Source: Sphaerochaetaceae bacterium (lineage in GTDB: Bacteria; Spirochaetota; Spirochaetia; Sphaerochaetales; Sphaerochaetaceae). From it: a DNA stretch of 37,755 nt. Below are positions 23,631 through 31,600 of the stretch, piece by piece (the first letter of the stretch is position 1; every line of letters begins with the position of its first letter). The position numbers and the translations under genes are program-made. Below the pieces are notes generated by a model. It worked only from the letters and a program-made list of their open reading frames with translations. It ran no database searches and had not been told where the DNA came from. The stretch is taken from assembly GCA_024684115.1 (NCBI GenBank), contig JAIKXP010000103.1, positions 1 through 37,755 of the forward strand. The letters are read 5' to 3'.

Positions 23631-25261
23631 ATTTCACTTACCCTGTATGTATAGCCCTGTTCAGCGAGGAACTTCTGGCGGTTTGCAGAAAACTCCTCTT
23701 CAACGGTGAATTTCGAAACAACCGTGTAGAAGAAACACGGATTGAGTTTTGGTCTTAAGAGTCTTCCAAGCCTCTGGGCTTCTTCCTGTCTTGAACCGAA
23801 GGCTCCGGAAAGCTCTATTGCCACCGATGCATCCGGAAGGTCGACAGCAAAGTTTGCAACCTTTGAGACAATCAGGACCTTTGTTTCCTGGTCTCTGAAG
23901 GACTGGTAGAGTCTGTCCCTTTCCTTATTTGACGTGCTTCCAGTTATAACCGGATAGTCAAACCTCTTCTTAAGCTCTTTTATCTGGTCAATGTACTGTG
24001 CAATTATCAGTATCTTCTCACCCCTGTGCCTGCCAAGAAGCATCTCAACCACGTCCAGCTTTGCCGGATTGAGGCTTGCAACCCTGTACTTTGAACGTTT
24101 TGTGGCAACGGCATATGGAATCTGAAGGTCCACGGGAAGTGGAACCTTAACCTCTACGCAGTAAGCTGTTGCAATCCATCCTGCGTTCTGAAGGTCAGTC
24201 CACGGCACGTCGTAGCGCTTCGGGCCCACGAGGGAGAACACATCTGCTTCAAGCCCGTCTTCCCTGATGAGGGTTGCTGTAAGGCCCACGCGGTAGACGG
24301 CCTGCATCTCTGCAGTGATACGGAAGACAGGGGCGGGGAGCATGTGCACCTCATCATAGATTACAAGGCCCCACTTTCCGCCCAGAATTGTCTTCATGTT
24401 CTCAAAGTCCGCTTCCCGGTCCGCCCTGTAGGTCAGAACCTGGTAGGTGCAGACAGTTATGGGCTTGATTTCCTTTTTCTCTCCCGAGAACTCTCCTATC
24501 ATATCCGCGCCCACGTCTGTCTTGTCCAGAATCTCCCTTATCCACTGTCGCGCTGCGACGATGTTCGGGCAAAGCACCAGCGTTCTTGTTCCAAGCTCTT
24601 CCATTATCTTCATGCCGACCACTGTCTTTCCGCTTCCGCACGGCATGACTACAACCCCGTACCCGGTTCCTCTGGTGTTTGCACCGAGAACAGACCTTAC
24701 GGCTGTCTTCTGGTATTCCCTGAGCTCAGTATTAAGTTTGATCTTTACCGGATCCGACTTTACAAGCGGCACCCTGTCATCAACCGGATAGCCGGCCTTT
24801 ATAAGTGAAATCTTGACGTTTCCCCTGTCAAATCTGTGGATGAGGAAGGAGAAGGGGTCTTCTGACGGAAGAAGCAGTTTCTTAAGGCTTCTGCTGTTGT
24901 ACAGTATTTTAAATACATCCGGATCGGTAATTCTCAATTCATAGTACTTTTCATCATGCTCCAGAAGCATGAGCTTTCCGTACCTTGAGGCTGTCTCCCT
25001 TATGTAGTTACAGACAGCCTGAGGCATGTCGTACCTGGACCACTTTTCAAGGGTGGCTATTACAGAGGGGGCATCTATGCCAACGCTTGCTGCGTTAAAC
25101 AGTGAGATGTTATCTATGGAGTAGGTGTGAAAGTGCTCCGGAGCCTTCAGAAGCTGAGAGAAGGCAATTATGTCATTTCTGCATGCATCTGATGAGGGCG
25201 AGTGCACATCCAGAAGCATTGTTCTGTCACTCTGGATTATCAGCGGTTTATCTGTATTCAT
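23627..25261 (-). CDS. XPB/Rad25-type SF2 DNA helicase
   Basis: A 544-aa superfamily 2 3'-5' DNA helicase of the bacterial XPB group. Residues 1 to about 165 form an N-terminal damage-recognition-like region. Motifs: Q-motif-like LREYQ (180-184), Walker A PCGSGKT (207-213), DEVH (303-306), TAT (328-330) followed by the XPB-specific RED loop (R333 E334 D335), and motif VI EAQRLGRLLRP near the C-terminus. Its role is probably DNA unwinding in repair; archaeal XPB pairs with the nuclease Bax1, but the partner here is different. The start overlaps the small membrane protein gene by 4 nt (ATGA), and it is followed by its putative partner. Confidence 0.88.
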   Translation of the reverse strand: MNTDKPLIIQSDRTMLLDVHSPSSDACRNDIIAFSQLLKAPEHFHTYSIDNISLFNAASVGIDAPSVIATLEKWSRYDMPQAVCNYIRETASRYGKLMLLEHDEKYYELRITDPDVFKILYNSRSLKKLLLPSEDPFSFLIHRFDRGNVKISLIKAGYPVDDRVPLVKSDPVKIKLNTELREYQKTAVRSVLGANTRGTGYGVVVMPCGSGKTVVGMKIMEELGTRTLVLCPNIVAARQWIREILDKTDVGADMIGEFSGEKKEIKPITVCTYQVLTYRADREADFENMKTILGGKWGLVIYDEVHMLPAPVFRITAEMQAVYRVGLTATLIREDGLEADVFSLVGPKRYDVPWTDLQNAGWIATAYCVEVKVPLPVDLQIPYAVATKRSKYRVASLNPAKLDVVEMLLGRHRGEKILIIAQYIDQIKELKKRFDYPVITGSTSNKERDRLYQSFRDQETKVLIVSKVANFAVDLPDASVAIELSGAFGSRQEEAQRLGRLLRPKLNPCFFYTVVSKFTVEEEFSANRQKFLAEQGYTYRVSEI

Positions 25262-25689
25262 TCTTCAGAATCATTGTTTTCCGGCTGTACTAGGGGCTGC
25301 GTATGAACTTCTCCCTCTTTTGTTTCGGTCTTTCCAGGGTGTTTTTTCTTGAGCTTCAGCATAATCTCATAGAGGTTCTGACGCCTGTACATCTCATCTC
25401 TTTCCGTCGGGGTGAGTATGTACCTGAAAAGAAGTATGGTTGCTGTCCAGAAAACTGAAATGACCGAGTTTACTGCGGCAATTGAAAGGGCCAGGCTGTA
25501 AACTTCCACCGTAGTATCAGGAGTTACTATGGCAAGCAGAAGAAGGAAGGAAACTGCCATGAACGCAACGGTTATGACAAGAGAAGTAATCCATGTCAGT
25601 CCGTTTCTTGAAAGAACGAATCTGAAACAAAGGATCAGACAGATGAAATTCATTATCACCGGTAATATTGAAAATACATAGGCTGTCAT
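25258..25689 (-). CDS. Small membrane protein upstream of XPB, function unknown
   Basis: A 143-aa protein with three clear hydrophobic segments (about residues 4-26, 33-55 and 62-92) and a charged cytoplasmic-looking C-terminal tail rich in Lys and Glu (LKKKHPGKTETKEGE). I do not recognise a family. It overlaps the XPB gene by 4 nt, so it is the first gene of that three-gene operon. The start ATG at 25689 follows TGAGGAGGGGATATTGTAGAGA, in which AGGAGGGG lies about 11 nt upstream, a good but slightly distant Shine-Dalgarno. Confidence 0.65.
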   Translation of the reverse strand: MTAYVFSILPVIMNFICLILCFRFVLSRNGLTWITSLVITVAFMAVSFLLLLAIVTPDTTVEVYSLALSIAAVNSVISVFWTATILLFRYILTPTERDEMYRRQNLYEIMLKLKKKHPGKTETKEGEVHTQPLVQPENNDSEE

Positions 25690-25720
25690 TCTCTACAATA
25701 TCCCCTCCTGAGGATTAATA

Positions 25721-25729
25721 TGATATAAT
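25721..25729 (+). promoter_or_regulatory. Extended -10 promoter of the dGTPase-like gene
   Basis: TG, one base, then a perfect TATAAT (25724-25729), about 30 bp before the ATG at 25759. There is no good -35 at the right distance, as is common for extended -10 promoters. AGGTGG serves as the ribosome-binding site. Confidence 0.55.
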
Positions 25730-25758
25730 ACCATAGTTGTCAAAAAGGTGGAATATTT

Positions 25759-26907
25759 ATGGTATTTGAAAACGGCCTGAGTAATGAAGTTCTAACATCC
25801 AGAGTCTTTGAAAGATCCGGTGGAGATGTACGCTCACCCTTCTACAGAGATTCAACCGCCATCCTTCACAGTTCTCCGTTCAGGAGACTCAAGCACAAGA
25901 CCCAGGTCTTCTTTGCTCCGAGCAATGACCACATCTGTACCCGTATGGAACATGTACTTCACGTGGCCTCAATTGCGAGTGCCATATGCCGTCCGCTTAA
26001 GCTTAACGACGAGCTTGCCTGGGCAATAGGACTGGGGCACGATCTTGGACACACACCTTTCGGACACATAGGGGAGAGGATCCTCAGCCGCCTCATGCAG
26101 GATAAGGGCCTGCCGCCATTTGAACATGAGATTAACAGCCTGAGGGTTGTTGACTTCATCTCCTGCCTGAATCTCACATACGCGGTGAGGGACGGAATCA
26201 TAAGTCACTGCGGAGAAAGCTTTTTAAGAACCCTCACTCCAGAGTTCAAGGTTAAGGATTTTTCAACCATTACCACAAAAAACGGAATCATGCCTGCAAC
26301 CTGGGAAGGCTGCGTGGTAAGGCTTTCAGACCAGATTGCCTACATGGGCAGGGACTTTGAAGATGCATGCAGACTCGGAGTAATCAAGGCCTCTGAACTG
26401 CCACAGGAGTGCGTGAAGGTCCTTGGCCGCAGTAACGGCACCATAATCAACACCCTGGTTGAAGACATAATAGACAACTCCATGAAGGAGGGTGTAATAG
26501 GGTTCTCCCCGTCAGTGTTTGAAGCTGTGTGCCTTATGAAGGAGTTTAACTACACCCACATCTACCGCTCACCCATGCTTGACGGCTATACAAAGTACTT
26601 CAAGCGCCTTATAGAACTCATCTACGGCTATCTTACAGACCTCTTTGAGACAGCCGGAACTGAGGCTGAGCCTTATGCGGAGGAGGGAAACATGCTGGCC
26701 GCAGGTTTCTACAAGTACGTGAAGGAAAACAGTGCAAGGTATATAGAGCATGACGGAAACTTTGACAGACTGGTCTTTGATTATATTGCAGGGATGAGTG
26801 ACAACTTCTGTATAGACTGCGGAAATGAGATCTTAAGGCCTGAACACCTTAATGAAAACATTGAGCGCAGTCAGACCGGTAAGTGGTTTGATGTTTCTGA
26901 AGGCTAA
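25759..26907 (+). CDS. dgt: dGTPase-like deoxynucleoside triphosphate triphosphohydrolase
   Basis: A 382-aa HD-domain enzyme that hydrolyses dNTPs to nucleoside and triphosphate. Seen: FRRLKHKTQVF (41-51), TRMEHVLHVA with ligand H65, GLGHDLGHTPFGH with H94-D95 and the catalytic H98/H103 region, and VVRLSDQIAYMGRD carrying the distal Asp ligand. This set is diagnostic of dGTPase/SAMHD1-like enzymes. The length fits the shorter dGTPase-like type rather than E. coli Dgt (505 aa), so the substrate may be any dNTP. Its neighbour nrdR controls ribonucleotide reductase, making this a small nucleotide-pool locus. The stop is 1 nt from the convergent nrdR stop. Confidence 0.88.
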   Translation: MVFENGLSNEVLTSRVFERSGGDVRSPFYRDSTAILHSSPFRRLKHKTQVFFAPSNDHICTRMEHVLHVASIASAICRPLKLNDELAWAIGLGHDLGHTPFGHIGERILSRLMQDKGLPPFEHEINSLRVVDFISCLNLTYAVRDGIISHCGESFLRTLTPEFKVKDFSTITTKNGIMPATWEGCVVRLSDQIAYMGRDFEDACRLGVIKASELPQECVKVLGRSNGTIINTLVEDIIDNSMKEGVIGFSPSVFEAVCLMKEFNYTHIYRSPMLDGYTKYFKRLIELIYGYLTDLFETAGTEAEPYAEEGNMLAAGFYKYVKENSARYIEHDGNFDRLVFDYIAGMSDNFCIDCGNEILRPEHLNENIERSQTGKWFDVSEG

Positions 26908-26908
26908 G

Positions 26909-27367
26909 TCAGCTTTTCTGGAATTTTTCTATTTCAGCTATGAACTGCTCTACGTTGTTAAATGACCTGTATACTGAGGCAAAGCGTACGTATGCTACTG
27001 CATCTATGCCTGAAAGCTGTCTGAGTATTTCTTCTCCGATCTGGGCGGAGGTTACCTCATGCCTGGGTCCTGCCATGATTTTTATCTGCTCTTCAACGTT
27101 TGAGATAAGCTCATCAAGGGTTTCCTGACTTATGTTTCTCTTATCAGTACAGATTCTGAGACACCTCTGGATTTTCTCTGCATCAAACTGCTGGATGTTT
27201 CCGTTTTTCTTTATGACGGTAATGGGCTTGTCTTCAACTCTCTCGTAGCTTGTGAATCTGTAGCCGCACTTTATGCACTCTCTGCGCCTTCTCATGGCAC
27301 TTCCGTTGTTTGTAGTTCTTGTTTCAAGAACCTTATCATCATTACACCCGCAGGCCGGACATCTCAT
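26909..27367 (-). CDS. nrdR: Transcriptional repressor NrdR
   Basis: A 152-aa repressor of ribonucleotide reductase genes. The N-terminal zinc ribbon has C3-x2-C6 and C31-x2-C34, with MRRRRECIKCGYRFTSYERVE as the DNA-binding part in outline. Residues about 46-136 are an ATP-cone domain (ITVIKKNGNIQQFDAEKIQRCL in outline) that senses ATP/dATP. The length is standard (about 150). Inverted ACACTAAATA sites lie upstream and may be its own operators. Ribonucleotide reductase genes are not in this window. Confidence 0.95.
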   Translation of the reverse strand: MRCPACGCNDDKVLETRTTNNGSAMRRRRECIKCGYRFTSYERVEDKPITVIKKNGNIQQFDAEKIQRCLRICTDKRNISQETLDELISNVEEQIKIMAGPRHEVTSAQIGEEILRQLSGIDAVAYVRFASVYRSFNNVEQFIAEIEKFQKS

Positions 27368-27405
27368 ATTTTCTCTCCCTTTTGGATGATTATAAACTGA
27401 AACTG

Positions 27406-27463
27406 TATTTAGTGTCTATATTCTTTGTAATTCATTATATGAATATGAGGTAAACACTAAATA
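27406..27463. promoter_or_regulatory. nrdR promoter with paired inverted NrdR-box-like sites
   Basis: TATTTAGTGT (27406-27415) and ACACTAAATA (27454-27463) are perfect inverted copies, 48 bp centre to centre. Between them is a minus-strand TATAAT (27434-27439), within the palindrome ATTCAT-TAT-ATGAAT (27430-27444). The right site covers the -35 position of nrdR; the left lies just after the likely start. The core resembles the AT-rich ACACnAnATA half of NrdR boxes. The rest of 27368-27553 shows no gene. Confidence 0.5.
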
Positions 27464-27553
27464 TGTGATATCTGCTTTCTGCTGCAGATAAACATGAAGT
27501 CCTGTCTTCTAATCGTGATTGAAAAAAGCTCATTAAGTCTATAAATTATAGGC

Positions 27554-30500
27554 GTGCAACACTTGCTGCAGTTTTTGAGGAATTCAGAGGCTTTCAGGGA
27601 TTTTTCCAGAAAGCCGGAACAGAGGATATATGCAGAAGGCCTTGATGGTTTTCCGCTGTTTTGTTGCGCCCAGATCTTCTCAGAGAAGGTTAAGCACAAC
27701 CTCTGGATCATATGTCCCACCGAAGAAGTTTCCAGACAGCTCTATCAAAATGCAAAGTACATGGAGAGCATGGGTCATTCCATCTTCCTTCCGTCTTCCG
27801 GAAGGGTTCTTTACAGCAGGTGGGAAGGCTCCTCAAAGGAATATGCACAGCTTAGGTCTCTTTCTGAAATAACAGGGTCAGAAGGCTCTGTAATCATTAC
27901 CGACATAAGGGCTTTCTGTTCTCCGCTTCCACCGGCTTCATCCCTTCAGTCAGGTAAACTTGACATAGAAGTGGGGCAGAAGCTTGATACCATGAAGATA
28001 GGTTCTCTTCTCGGAGAGAATGACTACTACAGAAGTGACAGCACTTCCATGCCCGGTGAGTTTACCATAAGGGGAGAAGTCATGGATATTTTCCCCTACG
28101 GAGATGAGTACCCGGTGCGTATCTATCTTGACTGGGATACAGTCGAGAAAATCTGCCGGTTCGAGCCCATAACCCAGAGAATGAACAAGCCTGTCAAGAA
28201 GGTGGAGATAAGCCTCTTTGAGTCCAGCGGGGAGTTCGGGTTAAAGAACGGAGCAATAAAGGATTATCTTAATAAAAAAGATTACTTCTTCTTTGTCGGA
28301 GACAAGAGGCTTGAAACATCTTTTGAAAGTCTTCAGAAAGAGTCAAAGATGCTTTTCAGAAAGGCCTATCAGGAGGACCGCAACGCGGTGCATCCGGATG
28401 ACATGCTTTTTGATTTCAGCAGTTTCTACAGCGAATGCTCGTCCTGCATGATAATCTCCGACATAAGCGGTCAGATCCCCGGAGCAAAGAGATTTGAGAT
28501 AGACGGACCGCGTTCATACTTTGGAAACTTCACCTTCCTTAAGGATGACCTTAAGGGACTGGAAGAGAACGCCTGGGACATAAGAATAATTGTTTCGAAC
28601 TCACTTCAGAAGACCAGGCTTTCCCAGATGCTGAGCGATTTTAAGAGCATCGTGTACCACACAGGACAGATTTCGGGCGGGTTTGCGATTCCTTCCAGGA
28701 AGTTCATAGTTATCTGTGAGAACGAGATTCTGGGAAGGAAAAAGCAGGTTGTCAAAACCCTGCAGCACTCTCAGTCTTCGGTACTGGACAGCTTTGTCGA
28801 GCTTCATGAGGGAGACTATGTGGTTCACGTGAACTACGGTATAGGTATTTTCCTCAAGATAGACAGGGTCAGGGAAAGAGACTACATAAAGATAAAGTTC
28901 GCGGATGATGAGAATCTCTACGTTCCTATAGAGCAGGCCAACCTGGTACAGAGGTACATAGGTTCGGCCGGCGAGGCTCCGAGAATTGACCGTCTCGGGT
29001 CAGGGTCCTGGGAGAACAAGAAGGCCAAGGCCAGGAAGAGCGCCGAGAAGCTGGCTCAGAACCTGGTTGAACTCTACGCCAGAAGGCAGAACAGTAAGGG
29101 TTTCCCGTTTGCAAGGGATAATGACTGGCAGGTGCGTTTTGAGGCTGAGTTTGAGTTTGATGAGACCGAGGACCAGATTACCTGCATTCAGGACATAAAG
29201 GATGACATGGAGAGCTCTACCGTCATGGACCGTCTGGTCTGTGGAGATGTAGGCTACGGGAAGACTGAGATAGCTTTCCGTGCTGCCTTTAAGGCCATTA
29301 TGAGCGGTAAGCAGGTTGCCTTCCTCGCTCCGACTACCATCCTATCCGAGCAGCACTACAGAAACTTCTGTGCCCGCTCTTCTTCATTTCCGCTGAAGAT
29401 TGGTCTTCTGAACCGTATGGTTGGGAAGAAGGAGCAGAAGGAGGAGCTTAAAAACCTTCTGGACGGAAAGACTGATATTCTCTTCGGCACTCACAGGATT
29501 CTTCAGAAAGATGTTGTCTACAAGGACCTTGGACTTCTTGTAATCGATGAAGAGCAGAGATTCGGAGTTAAGGATAAGGAGAAGATAAAGGAGCTTAAGG
29601 CAAACATTGACTGTTTAAGTCTTTCTGCAACTCCTATTCCCAGAACACTTTACATGTCTCTTTTGAAGATCAGGGACATGAGTCTTCTCACCACTCCTCC
29701 TATTGTAAGAAAGGCCATAAAGACATATGTTCAGCACTTTGACCTTGATGTGGCAGAGCAGGCCATAAGGGCAGAGATAGCAAGACACGGTCAGGTCTTC
29801 TACCTTCACAACAGGATTGAGACTCTTGAAGAAGTTGCAGACATGCTGAGAAGAAGGATTCCGGAGGCCATAATCGAAACAGCCCACGGTCAGATGGAAG
29901 CTTCGGAACTTGAAGACAGGATGAGAAGGTTTGTCTATGAAGGAATCCAGGTTCTCGTCTCAACTACAATTATTGAAAACGGAATAGACATACCGAATGT
30001 AAACACCATAATAATTGACCGCGCTGACAGGTACGGTGTCTCCCAGCTCTACCAGCTCAAGGGCAGGGTCGGAAGGTCTGACAGGGAGGCCTATGCATAC
30101 CTCTTTTATCCGTCTGATTATGTGTTGAACGAGCAGGCCATCAAGAGGCTTAAGATTATAAGCGAACACACTGAACTTGGTTCAGGCTTCAAGGTTGCCA
30201 TGAAAGATATGGAAATCCGCGGAGCGGGGAACCTTCTTGGTAAGGAGCAGAGCGGCTTCATGAGCTCTGTCGGTCTTGATATGTACATAAGGCTTCTTGA
30301 TGAAGAGATAGCCAGAATACGTCAGAGTGACGAGAAGCAGGAAACGGAAGTATTCCTTGAGCTTGATTACAGCGGCTACATTCCTGATACATACATAAGC
30401 GACCCGTCAGTTAAGTTTGAAGTCTACAAGAAGATAGCAACAATAAGAACATCTGAGCAGCTTGAAAGGCTCTCAGCCGAGCTTGCGGACAGGTTCGGTA

Positions 30501-30787
30501 AGATTCCTGAGGAAGTTGCAAACCTTCTGTATATATGTGAGCTCAGGATAGTGTGCAGGAAACTTGATATCTATCACATGAAGGAGAAGAAGGGAGATGT
30601 GCTTGTAGAGTTCTCAAAGATAGCAAGTATCTCCATAGACCACCTCATAGACATGATAAAGACCTCAAACGGTGCAGTTACCATTGATCCGAAGAGACTT
30701 AATATAATGACAATGAAGACAAACGCCATAAGCCTCAGGGATAAGGCTCTCTTCATTCTTGAAAAGCTTCAGCGCCTTATTCCTTAA
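27554..30787 (+). CDS. mfd: Transcription-repair coupling factor Mfd
   Basis: A 1077-aa ATP-dependent DNA translocase that removes RNA polymerase stalled at lesions and recruits UvrA. Regions in order: UvrB-like N-terminal module (EGSSKEYAQLRSL, SMPGEFTIRGEVMDIFPYG), the RNA-polymerase-interacting domain (about 410-480, GDYVVHVNYGIGIF, YVPIEQANLVQRYIG), the RecG-like motor with Walker A GDVGYGKT (about 565-572), DEEQRFG (about 665), SATPIPRT, and the relay motif GRVGRSDREAYAY, then the C-terminal D7 domain. Slightly shorter than E. coli Mfd (1148). The GTG start at 27554 has no clear Shine-Dalgarno, so the start is approximate. Its end overlaps trmB (convergent) by 4 nt. Confidence 0.94.
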   Translation: MQHLLQFLRNSEAFRDFSRKPEQRIYAEGLDGFPLFCCAQIFSEKVKHNLWIICPTEEVSRQLYQNAKYMESMGHSIFLPSSGRVLYSRWEGSSKEYAQLRSLSEITGSEGSVIITDIRAFCSPLPPASSLQSGKLDIEVGQKLDTMKIGSLLGENDYYRSDSTSMPGEFTIRGEVMDIFPYGDEYPVRIYLDWDTVEKICRFEPITQRMNKPVKKVEISLFESSGEFGLKNGAIKDYLNKKDYFFFVGDKRLETSFESLQKESKMLFRKAYQEDRNAVHPDDMLFDFSSFYSECSSCMIISDISGQIPGAKRFEIDGPRSYFGNFTFLKDDLKGLEENAWDIRIIVSNSLQKTRLSQMLSDFKSIVYHTGQISGGFAIPSRKFIVICENEILGRKKQVVKTLQHSQSSVLDSFVELHEGDYVVHVNYGIGIFLKIDRVRERDYIKIKFADDENLYVPIEQANLVQRYIGSAGEAPRIDRLGSGSWENKKAKARKSAEKLAQNLVELYARRQNSKGFPFARDNDWQVRFEAEFEFDETEDQITCIQDIKDDMESSTVMDRLVCGDVGYGKTEIAFRAAFKAIMSGKQVAFLAPTTILSEQHYRNFCARSSSFPLKIGLLNRMVGKKEQKEELKNLLDGKTDILFGTHRILQKDVVYKDLGLLVIDEEQRFGVKDKEKIKELKANIDCLSLSATPIPRTLYMSLLKIRDMSLLTTPPIVRKAIKTYVQHFDLDVAEQAIRAEIARHGQVFYLHNRIETLEEVADMLRRRIPEAIIETAHGQMEASELEDRMRRFVYEGIQVLVSTTIIENGIDIPNVNTIIIDRADRYGVSQLYQLKGRVGRSDREAYAYLFYPSDYVLNEQAIKRLKIISEHTELGSGFKVAMKDMEIRGAGNLLGKEQSGFMSSVGLDMYIRLLDEEIARIRQSDEKQETEVFLELDYSGYIPDTYISDPSVKFEVYKKIATIRTSEQLERLSAELADRFGKIPEEVANLLYICELRIVCRKLDIYHMKEKKGDVLVEFSKIASISIDHLIDMIKTSNGAVTIDPKRLNIMTMKTNAISLRDKALFILEKLQRLIP

Positions 30788-31515
30788 ACTTTCTCGAACC
30801 AGACTTCACTTATGCTTCTCTGTGCATCAAGACCCTTTCTTTCAAAACCGGTTTCAGGTCTCCATTTAACATGCTCCGCAAAGCCCTCGTAGGGGTTTCT
30901 GAGACCCGGTGTGCGTGAGAAGACTTCAAGCATCTGGTCGGCATATTCCTGCCAGTCTGTTGCGCAGTAGATGTAGCCGCCCTTTTTGAGTCTTGAAGCG
31001 AGGAGGGATGCAAACTCATCCTGAATGAGGCGTTTCTTGTGGTGCCTTTTCTTTGGCCACGGGTCGGGGAAGAAGATGTGAAAACCGTCAACAGAGTTCT
31101 CTTCAACCATGTCCTCAAGCACTTCCTTTGCGTCAAAACGCATGAGGCGCAGGTTGTTTATCTTCCTGTCTGCCACATGGGCCAGAAGTTTGGAAAAACC
31201 GTAGAGGAAGACTTCAATTCCAAGGTAGTTCACCTCGGGGTGTTCAAGGGCAATCTGCTCGGTGGTGTAGCCCATTCCAAAGCCTATTTCTATTATCACG
31301 GGATTGGAGTTTCCGAAGATCTTCTTAAAATCAAGTTTGCTGTTCTCATCAAACACCAGACAGTACTCGTCAAAATGCTCCTTGAGGGCTTCTATCTGAA
31401 AGTCTCTGAGCTTCTGGCCTCTCATGGCAAAGCTCTTTACCTGTTTGTGTTCTCCGACTTCTCTCTTTTCTACTTTTGAAAGGGAGGGGATGAGATCATA
31501 GATTTCGTTTTCCAT
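30784..31515 (-). CDS. trmB: tRNA (guanine-N7-)-methyltransferase
   Basis: A 243-aa SAM-dependent enzyme forming m7G46 in the tRNA variable loop. Seen: the SAM-binding loop EIGFGMGYTTEQIAL, YLGIEVFLYGFSKLL, and the TrmB signature FHIFFPDPWPKKRHHKKRL (outline), followed by GGYIYCATDWQEYA. An N-terminal extension of about 60 residues (PSLSKVEKREVGEHKQVKSF) precedes the core and is common in the family. AAGGAAA precedes the ATG. It is followed by the convergent mfd gene with a 4-nt overlap and no room for a terminator. Confidence 0.94.
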   Translation of the reverse strand: MENEIYDLIPSLSKVEKREVGEHKQVKSFAMRGQKLRDFQIEALKEHFDEYCLVFDENSKLDFKKIFGNSNPVIIEIGFGMGYTTEQIALEHPEVNYLGIEVFLYGFSKLLAHVADRKINNLRLMRFDAKEVLEDMVEENSVDGFHIFFPDPWPKKRHHKKRLIQDEFASLLASRLKKGGYIYCATDWQEYADQMLEVFSRTPGLRNPYEGFAEHVKWRPETGFERKGLDAQRSISEVWFEKV

Positions 31516-31529
31516 GGTTTTTCCTTGTT

Positions 31530-31570
31530 ATAAACAATAAGAGAGACTGCAACGGTGTTACAGTCTCTCT
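31530..31570 (-). terminator. Terminator after the EF-G II gene
   Basis: AGAGAGACTG (31540-31549) and CAGTCTCTCT (31561-31570) form a perfect 10-bp stem with an 11-nt loop. On the minus strand it is followed by TATTGTTTATAA. It lies 30 nt after the stop of the EF-G-like gene and 25 nt before trmB. Confidence 0.7.
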
Positions 31571-31600
31571 GATATTGACAGTTAATCAGGCTTTTGACAA

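Noticed and set aside
22912-23709. 265-codon plus-strand open frame
   Set aside because: It is a mirror of the helicase-associated partner and XPB genes: Ser/Arg-rich composition, no family resemblance, no ribosome-binding site.
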